DNA from: Xenia sp. Carnegie-2017
Lineage: Eukaryota > Cnidaria > Anthozoa > Malacalcyonacea > Xeniidae
Direction of reading: 5' to 3'
NCBI RefSeq assembly: GCF_021976095.1
Contig: NW_025813402.1
Coordinates: forward strand, 3,711,776-3,775,775
Length of the DNA: 64,000 nt
Part shown: positions 22,633-34,100 of the stretch, piece by piece
Layout: each line of letters starts with the position of its first letter
How positions within the stretch are numbered: the first letter of the stretch is position 1
Translations under genes and position numbers: made by a program
Notes under the pieces: model-generated
Told to the model about the DNA's origin: nothing
The model's input: the letters and a program-made list of their open reading frames with translations, nothing else
Databases searched by the model: none

Positions 22633-23208
22633 CTAATGTTGTGGGAAAAAGATTGAAACGTTAAACATTTTCATTTCAATCAGATTTATGTCATGTTTGA
22701 CGATGATAAAGATGCTTTTTACACGTTTGTAACAACTTGTATCTATAAAAAATCTCACCAATAACTGTTTAACGTTTTCAAGTTTTTTCAGGGGGGTGAA
22801 ATCATCACATGGAGTCTTAGTTACAAAAAGCATTCCATTCTTCAGTTTTTTGTAATTGCGTATGAGCAAAGCATTCTGCCTAGCGTACAATGGATGTACT
22901 TCTAAGCGAAGTTTGTATTGCGTCCATTTTCTTGTAGGTATAACATCACTTACAACCACGCGAATAAAGGAGGTATCCGCTGTACACTGGTAAAGACAAC
23001 TCAGAAATAGTACATAGTAAAACAGGAATCGTATGAATTCGATCATTAATAAAAGCTCTGGAATCACTAGTATAGAACCTAACAGACACCAATTTAATCC
23101 AATAAAATTTAAAAGATCGATACCATGAACAAAAACGCCTGTACATTGAGGGTTACAGGGATTTGATTTATAGAGAATATAACCATCATTAATGGTTATA
23201 CATACCAT
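22633..23208 (-). CDS. Unrecognised membrane-type ORF, convergent with SLC38A9-like gene
   Basis: A 191-codon frame on the minus strand starting inside the first satellite unit (ATG at 23208) and ending 80 bp past the SLC38A9 stop, tail to tail. Residues about 27-75 are strongly hydrophobic (GIDLLNFIGLNWCLLGSILV, then FIRFLFYYVLFLSCLYQ), suggesting one or two membrane segments, followed by a basic soluble part. A strong donor (GTT|GTAAGT) at about 22948 implies that the frame may be two exons or one exon plus intron. At its 5' end the satellite-derived sequence AAAATG|GTATGT also resembles a donor. I do not recognise the family. Confidence 0.35.
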   Translation of the reverse strand: MVCITINDGYILYKSNPCNPQCTGVFVHGIDLLNFIGLNWCLLGSILVIPELLLMIEFIRFLFYYVLFLSCLYQCTADTSFIRVVVSDVIPTRKWTQYKLRLEVHPLYARQNALLIRNYKKLKNGMLFVTKTPCDDFTPLKKLENVKQLLVRFFIDTSCYKRVKSIFIIVKHDINLIEMKMFNVSIFFPQH

Positions 23209-26200
23209 TTTCTGTATGTTTTATAATATCTGAAATTTTACTAATTTTCTCATCTGGTTTACACCATAGTGACACACAAACACGAAATTTTAAGTCCTCG
23301 TAAAAATTTACTTGTTTTTAGACATCATTTCATCATGGTTATACATACCATTTTCCGGTATGTTTTATAATATCTGAAATTTTACTAATTTTCTCATCTG
23401 GTTTACACCATAGTGACACACAAAAAGAAAAATTTTAAGTCCTCGTGAAAATTTACTTGTTTTTTAGACATCATTTCATCATGGTTATACATACCATTTT
23501 CCGGTATAATTTAGAATCTCTGAAATTTTACTAATTTTCTCATCTGGTTTACACCATTGTGTCGCACAAACACGAAATTTTAAGTCCTCGTAAAAATTTA
23601 CTTGTTTTATCATTTCATCATGGTTATACATACCATTTTCCGGTATGTTTAATATCTGAAATTTTACTAATTTTCTCATCTGGTTTACACATAGTGACAC
23701 ACAAACACGAAATTTTAAGTCCTCGTAAAAATTTACTTGTTTTTTGTCCATCATTTCATCATGGTTATACATAACATTTCCGGTATGTTTTATAATCTCT
23801 GAAATTTTACTAATTTTCTCATCTGGTTTACACCATAGTGACACACAAACACAAAATTTTAAGTCCTCGTAAAATTTACTTGTTTTTAACATCATTTCAT
23901 CATGGTTATACATACCATTTTCCGGTGTTTTATAATCTCTGAAATTTTACTAATTTTCTCATCTGGTTTACACCATAGTGACACACAAACACGAAATTTT
24001 AAGTCCTCGTAAAAATTTACTTGTTTTATATCATTTCATCATGGTTATACATACCATTTTCCGGTATGTTTTATAATCTGAAATTTTACTAATTTTCTCA
24101 TCTGGTTTACACCATAGTGACACACAAACACGAAATTTTAAGTCCTCGTAAATTTATTGTTTTTATCCATCATTTCATCATGGTTTACATACCATTTTCC
24201 TCCATTTTATAATTCATTTATACTTCCATTTTCATTTATCTCCATTACACCATATGTTTCCATGTTTTCATTTTCATTTTAAGTCCATTTATTTGTTTTC
24301 CATCATTTCATCATGGTTATACATACCATTTTCCGGTATTTTTATAATCTCTGAAATTTTACTAATTTTCTCATCTGGTTTACACCATAGTGACACACAA
24401 ACACGAAATTTTAAGTCCTCGTAAAAATTTACTTGTTTTAATCATCATTCATCATGGTTATACATACCATTTTCCGGTATGTTTTATAATCTCTGAAATT
24501 TTAATTTTCTCATCTGGTTTACACCATAGTGACACACAAATTTTAAGTCCTCGTAAAATTTACTTGTTTTCCATCATTTCATCCATTTCATACCTTCCAT
24601 TTCCATTATAATTTTCTCATCTGGTTTACATGTTGACAACACATTTTAAGTCCTCGTAAAATTTACTTGTTTTATCCATCATTCATCATGGTTATACATA
24701 CCATTTTCCGTATGTTTTATAATATCTGAAATTTTACTAATTTTCTCATGGTTTACACCATAGTGACACACAAAACAAATTTTAAGTCCTCGTAAAATTT
24801 AATCATTTCATCATGGTTATACATACCATTTTCCGTATGTTTTATAATCTCTGAAATTTTACTAATTTTCTCATGGTTTACACCATAGTGACACACAAAC
24901 ACGAAATTTTAAGTCCTCGTAAAATTTACTTGTTTTTAACCATCATTTCATCATGGTTATACATACCATTTTCCGGTATGTTTTCTGAAATTTTACTAAT
25001 TTTCTCATCTGGTTTACACCATAGTGACACAAACACGAAATTTTAAGTCCTCGTAAAATTTACTTGTTTTTACCATCATTTCATCATGGTTATACATACC
25101 ATTTTCCGGTATGTTTTATAATATCTGAAATTTTACTAATTTTCTCATCTGGTTTACACCATAGTGACACACAAACACAAATTTTAAGTCCTCGTAAAAT
25201 TTACTTGTTTTTAGACATCATTTCATCATGGTTATACATACCATTTTCCGGTATGTTTTATAATATCTGAAATTTTACTAATTTTCTCATGGTTTACACC
25301 ATAGTGACACACAAACACGAAATTTTAAGTCCTCGTAAAATTTACTTGTTTTTACCATCATTTCATCATGGTTATACATACCATTTTCCGGTATGTTTTA
25401 TAATATCTGAAATTTTACTAATTTTCTCATCTGGTTTACACCATAGTGACACACAAACACGAAATTTTAAGTCCTCGTAAAAATTTACTTGTTTATCCAT
25501 CATTTCATCATGGTTATACATACCATTTTCCGGTATGTTTTATAATCTGAAATTTTACTAATTTTCTCATCTGGTTTACACCATAGTGACACAAACACGA
25601 AATTTTAAGTCCTCGTAAAATTTACTTGTTTTTATCCATCATTGGTTATACATACCATTTATGTTTTATAATATCTGAAATTTTACTAATTTTCTCATTT
25701 TACATTGTGACACACAAACACGAAATTTTAAGTCCTCGTAAAATTTACTTGTTTTTAACATCATTTCATCATGGTTATACATACCATTTTCCGGTATGTT
25801 TTATAATATCTGAAATTTTACTAATTTTCTCATCTGGTTTACATAGTGACACACAAAACACGAAATTTTAAGTCCTCGTAAAAATTTACTTGTTTTAGAC
25901 ATCATTTCATCATGGTTATACATACCATTTTCCGGTATGTTTTAAATTTTAAATTTTCTCATCTGGTTTACACCATAGTGACACAAACACGAAATTTTAA
26001 GTCCTCGTAAAATTTACTTGTTTTTATCCATCATTTCATCATGGTTATACATACCATTTTCCGTATGTTTTATAATCTAAAATTTTACTCCATCTGGTTT
26101 ACACTAAACACACGAAATTTTAAGTCCTCGTAAAATTTACTTGTTTTATCCATCATTTCATCATGGTTATACATACCATTTTCCGGTATGTTTTATAATC

Positions 26201-26515
26201 TCTGAAATTTTAAATTTTCTCATCTGGTTTTACCATAGTGACACACAAACACGAAATTTTAAGTCCTCGTAAAATTTACTTGTTTTTATCCATCATTTCA
26301 TCATGGTTATACATACCATTTTCCGGTATGTTTTATAATATCTGAAATTTTACTAATTTTCTCATCTGGTTTACACCATAGTGACACACACGAAATTTTA
26401 AGTCCTCGTAAAATTTACTTGTTTTTATCCATCATTTCATCATGGTTATACATACCATTTTCCGGTATGTTTTATAATATCTGAAATTTTACTAATTTTC
26501 TCACCTGGTTTACAT
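23209..26515. repeat. Satellite array, ~25 units of ~140 bp
   Basis: Tandem head-to-tail units, each containing catcatggttatacatacca, ttttccggtatg, gaaattttactaattttctc, atctggtttacaccatag and ttttaagtcctcgtaaaa. Unit length varies between about 120 and 145 bp, chiefly through short deletions and homopolymer differences. Units near 24180-24300 and 24560-24640 are scrambled into tccatttt-rich sequence, which looks like poor consensus. On the minus strand each unit has a mostly open frame (FYEDLKFRVCVSLWCKPDEK, ISKISEIIKHTGK) followed by a donor-like AAAATG|GTATGT. Array length is probably under-represented in the assembly. Confidence 0.93.
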
Positions 26516-27041
26516 TGTCACGGAGTTTGTCATTTCCTTTTATAAAAACACTAATATGACAGATCACCTTAAATTCTTTGACGCACAGGATAAATAAATA
26601 GCTGCATCTCGATCCGTTATAAATGGCACCAAAACATTTGCTTTAATATGCAAGGTTTGTTAAATTTGATTAGGTCGCTTATTTACTGAAAACTGCTTCA
26701 AATTATTGTTGAGATGTCTTCCAATATAAAAGTAAAAATAAATTCGAGGGGAAAAGTTTATTCTAAAAGCAAGAGACCGGTAAGATTATGTGTACGTTGA
26801 CAGTAAATGAATTCTCAACCAGAGTTCTATCTGAACGTCAAGTTTATTTTTGAAGAAAAAAGAGCTATCGATTTCTCAAAGTGAAGCGCACAATGTGTAC
26901 AGAAAGAAAAAACGTATTGCAGACAGGGTAAAAGAATGATAAACTTTTTGTACCCTCTTTGATTAATGCAGAAAATATTGACTAAATTTGAAATGTAACA
27001 GCTATAAATCACATGCTCTATAAATATTTTAGATTGATCTA
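26516..27041. other. Intergenic between satellite and Ulp1-domain gene
   Basis: AT-rich. No gene, inverted terminus or duplication that would mark the left end of the neighbouring transposon-like module was found. Confidence 0.4.
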
Positions 27042-30000
27042 ATGTCATCGGAGAAGAGCCTCAATCCGATGGTTTTGCTATATCTTGATGGACATGGAAC
27101 GGTTAAAGCTGCTGGTAATTCTTCTATCAAAAGATTTTAGACTGTAGAAGTTAAGAATTGAATTGGATTATTTTTGTGTTTAAAATACGATTGTCGGTAT
27201 AGAAGTAATGTAATCAATTCATTTAAACAGGAACGCCCGGCCTTCGTCGAGAAATCTTGAATATTTCCGAGATGCCATGTGCAAATATGTTGAAGACAAT
27301 TCTTTGATTACAACTGACTCCCAAGTACTAACTTTTATTTTGTTGTTTCTAAATTGTATAAAAACAAATAAAGGTGTCACAATGCTGCAATAAAGTCTGT
27401 ATCATTTTATATTAGAAAGCTGTGAAGACGTTTATCAAGTGCAGGAGATACGCTCTGATCTTGTTGATCCTGATGCTTTGGAAGAAATAAAACAAGGGAC
27501 TTGGTCGTGCAAAGAGCTACGGAAACTGGTTTTAAATATGGTTCTCCCAAGAACAGCTGACATCGGTAAAAACTATTTTTGTATATTTGTGAGTAACTAA
27601 TTTCTGATATACAACGGCAGACCTCGTGAATTCAAGATTGGTTTTAGACAAGAAAGGAAAACGGAAGTGGAAAGTGGCTAGAGTGAGAGACTTTTGGCTT
27701 AAAGCAGAGAAACCGTTGTTTTGGCCTCCTCACATCCCATTTGTTTCGCCATCTGCCAGGATTAATCAACCTTCAGGTAAATCAAGTGAATCAATCTTCA
27801 ATATTTTCATTGTTTTATTTACATATTGTACACCATTCTCAGAGGATGATTACGATGAAGAAGAATTTGATGATAAAACAGAACGCTCGAGAAAAATTTT
27901 AAATAAGAAAGAACTGATAGAGATCGCTCTATCGTATGGAGAATACGTTCATGAAGTGATTATTGTTGTAGATTTAGTATATAGAAGACAACTCACTGCT
28001 TCTCTTAACTTTTGTTTAATTAGTTTACTGGAAATGAAAAAAATGAAGAGACAACACAATCATTTGGTCAAGGAAGACAAGAGGTACACACTAACCATCT
28101 TTTAAGAAATAATATAAGAACATTTAAACACGAACTGCTATTTGCTTTTATTCCCAAGAAAACTAATCGAGATGCGAATGTTGGAAAAGATACGTATACA
28201 AGCGAAGAAGATAAAAGAAGTGATGAGAGCGAGAAAAGAGAAGATTTCGAAAACAAATTTGATAACGAAGCTGCATTAAATAACATAAAAGAGGATGAAA
28301 GGGTAAATGAACGTCCAGGAAATTACAAAAAACAGCGTACCAAAAATGAACGTTTTTTTCTATACCCATCAGGAAGAGGATACACAATTAGTGAATTTAC
28401 AACAGATGAGAGACATGTACGAAAAAGTAAGAAAACTTTTAGAAACTCACATTTATTTTTTTAAATTTCAAAACGATACCACAATCCATTTTAGAGAGAA
28501 ATAGCTTGTATTGTTCGCGCAATGTTAAAAGACCCCCTAAAATATGTTGAAACAGCCTACGAATTGTTGGACTTAGCTGATACACATCAACATCCTATTA
28601 CGAAAAATTTAAAGTATGAAATGCTAATGTTTATTGACTGATTGAACGGTTCTAATCTAAATGACAATTTGTTGATTCCTTAATAATATTTGAGTAGGTC
28701 ACACGAAAAGACCTCATGGGCGTTCCACATGATTACGACACAAGTTGTCCTGGAGACATTTTCAACGCTTTAAGCATTGATCCCAATAGACTTCAACTCG
28801 ATTCATTTCTATACGGAGTTGCACATCAATGTCATTTGGCATCCGAAGTAATATTTTGCTCTGTAAATCTCTAAGTTTTTTTATTTATAAAAGAAACACA
28901 TCTTTTTCTAGCGCTCACGACAAACAAGTAAAGCAATTTCAAATGAAGAAATTATAAAAGAAATACAAGATTTCAACACTGAAGGTGAACATTCTCAAAA
29001 TTCAAATCACGAAGAAAATTCTTTAATATTAAACAAATTTAGAAAACCTACATGACAAGCAAATTATTCCCTTTTTTAGAGGTTACCCTTACTAACACGC
29101 ATGTTCAATGCATTGCTGGAGCACTTCGTGCGTCATTGGAAATATGGAGTCCCCAGTTTGAACTATTCCATATCTATTTTCCGTGTTTATGCCAAGTTAC
29201 GGACAACGGAGGAATAGGCTACTTTAGTTTGACAGTTGGCAAAACTTTTCAAAATAGTTATGTATTTATGGAGCAAACATCTGAAAAGAGACCGACTAGA
29301 AGAAAAAAGCCAGCAACTACAATCAGGTCAATAAAAAATTGAATGTCTCATGTAAATGTTTCTATTGAATATGTGAAGAAAATTCCTGACGATAATAGAA
29401 AACTATATCTTTGACAGGAAAGAATGCAGTGAGAGAGTGAAAGGTGACATTCATATATTGAAAATATTTGACAAAAGGAAAACGACAAAGGTAGCATCAA
29501 TGCCTTTTTAGAGTGAACTGTTTTGATGGCATTGTAATATACAAGAGTGATGTCGAAACATTAAATGGAAGCAAGTGGTTGTGTGATACCATAATTGACT
29601 TTTTTTTAAGGTAATGTGAAATGATTCAAATCTAACATATAGAAAGAAGCAATAAAAACTTTACAAGCTAACTTAAATTACATGAATGCAATAGGTATTA
29701 CTGCAAAACGGCAGAAAGAAAAGACGATGGGGAACAATATTATGCCTTTTCTAGTTTTTTCCAACAGAAACTACTCATGAAAGGACACGTGTAAGTGTCC
29801 GGTTAAGATTTCACCCTAGATTCTAGAGATAATTACATGTTATAATATTTGCAATTTTTTCAGATCAAAGCGACCATTAGATCTTTCGGGATGCAACTTA
29901 CATGGAGTGAGGAGATACACCTAAGAACATGTATCAATATAAAATGATTTTTATACCAGTCTGCGACATGTAAGAATTTTACAAAGAAAATCAGTTTCTA

Positions 30001-30666
30001 TAGTTCAATTCTATGAGATACTTGAGACATGATATATTTTAAAGGACACATTGGTGGCTAGTGGTCCTTGAAGTTTTGACAAGTCGTTTATACGTGTTGT
30101 GCAGCATGGGTTGGAAGAATAAAACTGTTGCTTCAAACATAAGAAGGTTGTTATTTCTATACATACTGAACTAACAGGTTGCCTCTTTTGATATGTACCG
30201 ACATGTTTCTAACTTCATAAACAGCTTTTTAACGTTAAGGTATCTCCAACACATAAAAGAAGAGCAACAATGGCCAGACCACATGGGAAGCATTTCAGAG
30301 CCTATTTATGCGGATGTAAGTCGAGTAATTGTTTGACAAGCATAAACACATTGATCTATAAAGTCAATGTATGGATATGTCACAAACGTTGTTATTTAAT
30401 CACCATTCAGGTTGCAAGGCAAAAAAATGGTCACGATTGCGGCGTATATTTGTTAGAGTTTGCAAGAGTAATAATAAAGGAGGTATTTTGTTATGTAGAC
30501 ATTTGCTGTCGCAAAATACGCAAATAATTTAAAAGCAACATATTCCAGTATGTGACATATAACAGATAATTTTATCATATTTTAGGGATGCATCAACTCA
30601 TCGATAGAAAATATAAACAGTGAGGGAAGACGTACGCAGCTAAAAGAGCTTCTTCAGTCCCTGTAA
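27042..30666 (+). CDS. Multi-exon protein with C-terminal Ulp1/C48 cysteine protease domain
   Basis: Roughly 17 exons with GT..AG borders. The start at 27042 (MSSEKSLNPM) is tentative. Middle exons encode charged, Lys/Glu-rich sequence (SRLVLDKKGKRKWKVARVRD; FWLKAEKPLFWPPHIP). The Ulp1 fold occupies about 29513-30666: SKWLCDTIIDFFLR (substrate groove), IFIPVCDM, then catalytic His in HWWLVVLEV (codon 30049-30051) and the Gln/Cys pair in ARQKNGHDCGVYLLEFAR (Cys codon 30438-30440). The usual acidic residue after strand LYVL is Cys here (LYVLCSMGW). The protein ends LKELLQSL, TAA 30664-30666. Ulp1 enzymes cleave SUMO-like modifiers; transposon-borne versions are common. It converges on the transposase-like gene 491 bp away, suggesting one mobile module. 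One frame break near 29925. Confidence 0.7.
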
Positions 30667-31157
30667 CAGTCGACCTGTTTACACACAATGAAAAACAGGC
30701 GTTATATAAATGGTCAATGCTCGGCACATTTGTTCAATTACTTCTTCATATAAACTCTGATTGTGTCATGAGGTGCAACATTACTACTACATAGAATAAT
30801 CGTGGAGTAAATATATATACTTAATAACTAATGAGTACCAGCATTATCCATTGACGTTGAAAAGCTATAATATCGTGCGAGTTATGATTTCAACATTTTA
30901 AAAATTGATTTCATTCATTTTCATATCCAAAATTTTTCATTATGCTATAAATGCGAAAAATATGAAGCTGTTTGAGGACAAAATGTTACAGCTATACGTT
31001 ACGCAGACATGTCATAAATATGACGTATTTTCTTTAAAAATGATGAATTTAGAAAAATATTTCAACTGTTACTTAGACTTTTTTTGTTTGTTCCAAAGTG
31101 TTAGCATTTCGTTTCAACATGGTTCCCAATTAAATAATACTGGTTTTCAAATACTAC
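30667..31157. other. Convergent intergenic gap
   Basis: 491 bp between the two stop codons of the Ulp1-domain and transposase-like genes. AT-rich, no coding signal; expected to hold both 3' UTRs. Confidence 0.5.
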
Positions 31158-34100
31158 TTATCTGATAATATTGCTGATTGCAAGAAACGTTTCCCTCTCT
31201 GGAACATCCCGTCCAGGATTGCATTTTATTATGCGCAACATGTTTCTGTACCAAATATACAATTTCGAAAATAGCAAAAAGTTGTCATATTCCATGTATG
31301 AAACCATTGACGCAAGTGGCTTCATTACAGAGTTACACTGCTCTGCAGCTTGGCTGTTGTGCGTTTTTAAAATGGGATATCTATTAATATCGTATCCCTC
31401 AGAGCAACCTATAAGAGTCAAAGATATGAGTCGTTTCAATTTCGACACACTTAGCATAATAAAATACGAGTTTTATACCAGAATGGTTTCTCCAATGAAA
31501 CTTGTCGACGATGAATTTGGATTTTTTAAAAAAAGCAGGATCGCGGTTAAGGCAGTACTCGTGTAGTTTGCACGCGTTGTCATAGATCACTAGTTCAGGA
31601 GCTAAACATTATAAGTTTATTTGTTTACAATTGGGAGTAACGAAACGCTAACAATTTCACAATTCTCATAAAAGAATGAGAAATACCTCAAAAAACTTCA
31701 AATTACCTTCAGAAAATCGAGTTCTTAAAATGGTAAAAGGAACATTGGGTGATTCATGATCGGGCATCACTTGAAAGCCGTAACAAATACCTAAAAAACA
31801 ATAAAAAAATCTCATAATTTTTCAATGAGGAGAGTTTACGGGATGAATTTTCCTGTCATTCTATGATCAAGAACATTAATGCTTCTTTGCCATACCGTGC
31901 GGACATAAAATAAGGAATATCCCAGGAATTAAAGACCCATGCTTCTTCTTTGAACGAACGCCTTTGGCACAATCATCTAAATGACCAGCTCTTTTTGTGT
32001 CAAGAACATAGTGCCCACGTTCAACAAGAGAAGGCAAAGATGGAAAAAAACCTAACTGACCATCACACTGAACTTGGGGAAGGTTGTGGGGCAAACGCTC
32101 ACACCCGTTTTGGTCAGTAAAAGGACTGGACGCTTTGGCGACCATTTCCCCACAAAACACGTATGGGGTTTGGCAGCTCTGCAAAATGATTGCAAAGACA
32201 AAACAAGAGGGGGACCTGTTCGTGCAAAAGTTGTAAATCAGACAATGGATTGTCCTTTGGATTTGCTCCGTTGGCAATTCTGATCAACAAATCCTTCACC
32301 TCTCTCACAGGAGGTACAATTGCACAAACAGGTTTATCTGACGCAAGTGCTTTGAGAAGTCTTATGCAAGGTTCTGGAAACGTGACACCAAAATGTTCCT
32401 CTCTAAGGGATACGATTAGCATTTTAGGCCAGGAGATGAAATCTAAATAAACGAGCAATAGTAAAATAGCCTGTAAAAATAGCTACAACATGTTCTTAGC
32501 ATATTGTACATCAATAAACAACTAACAACATTCATACTTCCGAGGTTAATTCCACGAGTTCGTCTTCTGTAATTTGGTTCTTTATAAATTTCTTCAACAA
32601 CTCTCTCTGCCTCTTCCGATTGAGGAAGTTCCGCGTTTCGAACCTAGTGTTGGAAAAAATCCGCCCCAAAATAAAACACATGTCCAGCTAGCCAATGAAA
32701 AAATACACACCCAGAAAAAACACTTATCTTCCATCCATCGTAGGGCCTTCTGGGGGAGCTACCTTACGAGGCAAGAAGGTTTTTTGGATACCAAGTGCCG
32801 TACCGTCCATAACAACTTTTTTCGGATGTTTTCCACAGATGTTACAATGAAAAGCGTCAACAAAGTCAATGTCAAGTAATCTAAATAGCGTAAAAAATCA
32901 GTGTTGTATCCAGCAAGGATTTTTTAGATCTATGGTTAAAAACCAATTAACATAGTTATTCTTAAAAGCGGATACAATACTGCCTGTTTTTGTCAACAAA
33001 ATAAATAAGAATGCCATTTGATCTATTCAGTGTTGCCACTTCATAAGGAAAGTAAAATGATAGTAAATAAATGTTCAGACTTTCTTGGACATTAAAAGTA
33101 GGATAGTGTTTTCATTTTTTGTACCTCTCTATGTACCCTTTGTTGACCATTACCTACAGGTGGGAGCACCTCTGTGCACCTACACTCCCCACCCTTATCA
33201 TAAATTCACCACCAATGAAATGATCAAATGCTAAACATACGTAAGTGCTACAGATATATATATATATTGGTAGCATACGTACTTTATCATTTATATTTAG
33301 CATTACAACAAAAGTTAATTTAAACAAACGAATATCCGATCAAATAAACTTTTAAATACATGTAACTCACCTAAAAATTGGTGCAGGTTGAAATAAAAAA
33401 AAGTTACCTAATCATTGCAGTAACTGCCAGACGAAACTTGGTGTAAGTTATAATGCCAGAAAAATTCAAATTTCCTGACATAACTTGTCTTTGGACGTAC
33501 GTCACGTAATATTTATACATGGGCAGGCTAAACCATTTAAAAGATGAAAAGATATTTTCATGAATTCATAATTAATCATGTAGATAAAAATGTTTACTTC
33601 ATACTTGATAACTGACTATCACACGTACCTTGAAACCAAAAAATGCCTTATATAATCTTTGAGGACTGCATGCGAAATGGAAAATGATCCAAACCACAAG
33701 ACGTTGTTCTCGATACCATCGTACCGCTTCTTGTTTGTGCATGTAGAACACGGTCGATAATACACTAAAAATTCACAGAAGATTGTAGTCGTGACACTAA
33801 TACAAAGAAAGTAATAAATAATTCAGTTTACAAACCATTCACACAGTGGAAATCATAAAGATACGCCACATGACAGCCTTCCACATCCAGCCAGTCATCT
33901 GATACATCACGCTTATCCCAAGCAGCACCACAAGAGCAAGTACCACAAGCACTAGGTACGAATATCTTTGACCAGTTCATAGCCAGAAGCTTAGCAAAAT
34001 GATTGGCATCATTCTCATCACAACCTGTGTGAAAAATGAGTATTGAAATTTAAATGACGATTCCATGTTTTTTGGCCACCCATTACACAAACACACATAT

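Noticed and set aside
23209-26515. Possible CRISPR array because of many direct repeats
   Set aside because: Units are ~140 bp with no unique spacers and lie in a spliced animal genome; it is a tandem satellite.
30270-30527. Plus-strand frame starting MARPHGKHF
   Set aside because: Its first part is out of frame with the Ulp1 exon there (which reads FLTLRYLQHIKEEQQWPD) and it runs through an intron before joining the true exon.
31171-31566. 131-codon plus-strand frame
   Set aside because: Antisense shadow of the conserved transposase-like exons (IYDNACKLHEY and GCSEGYDINRYP) on the minus strand.
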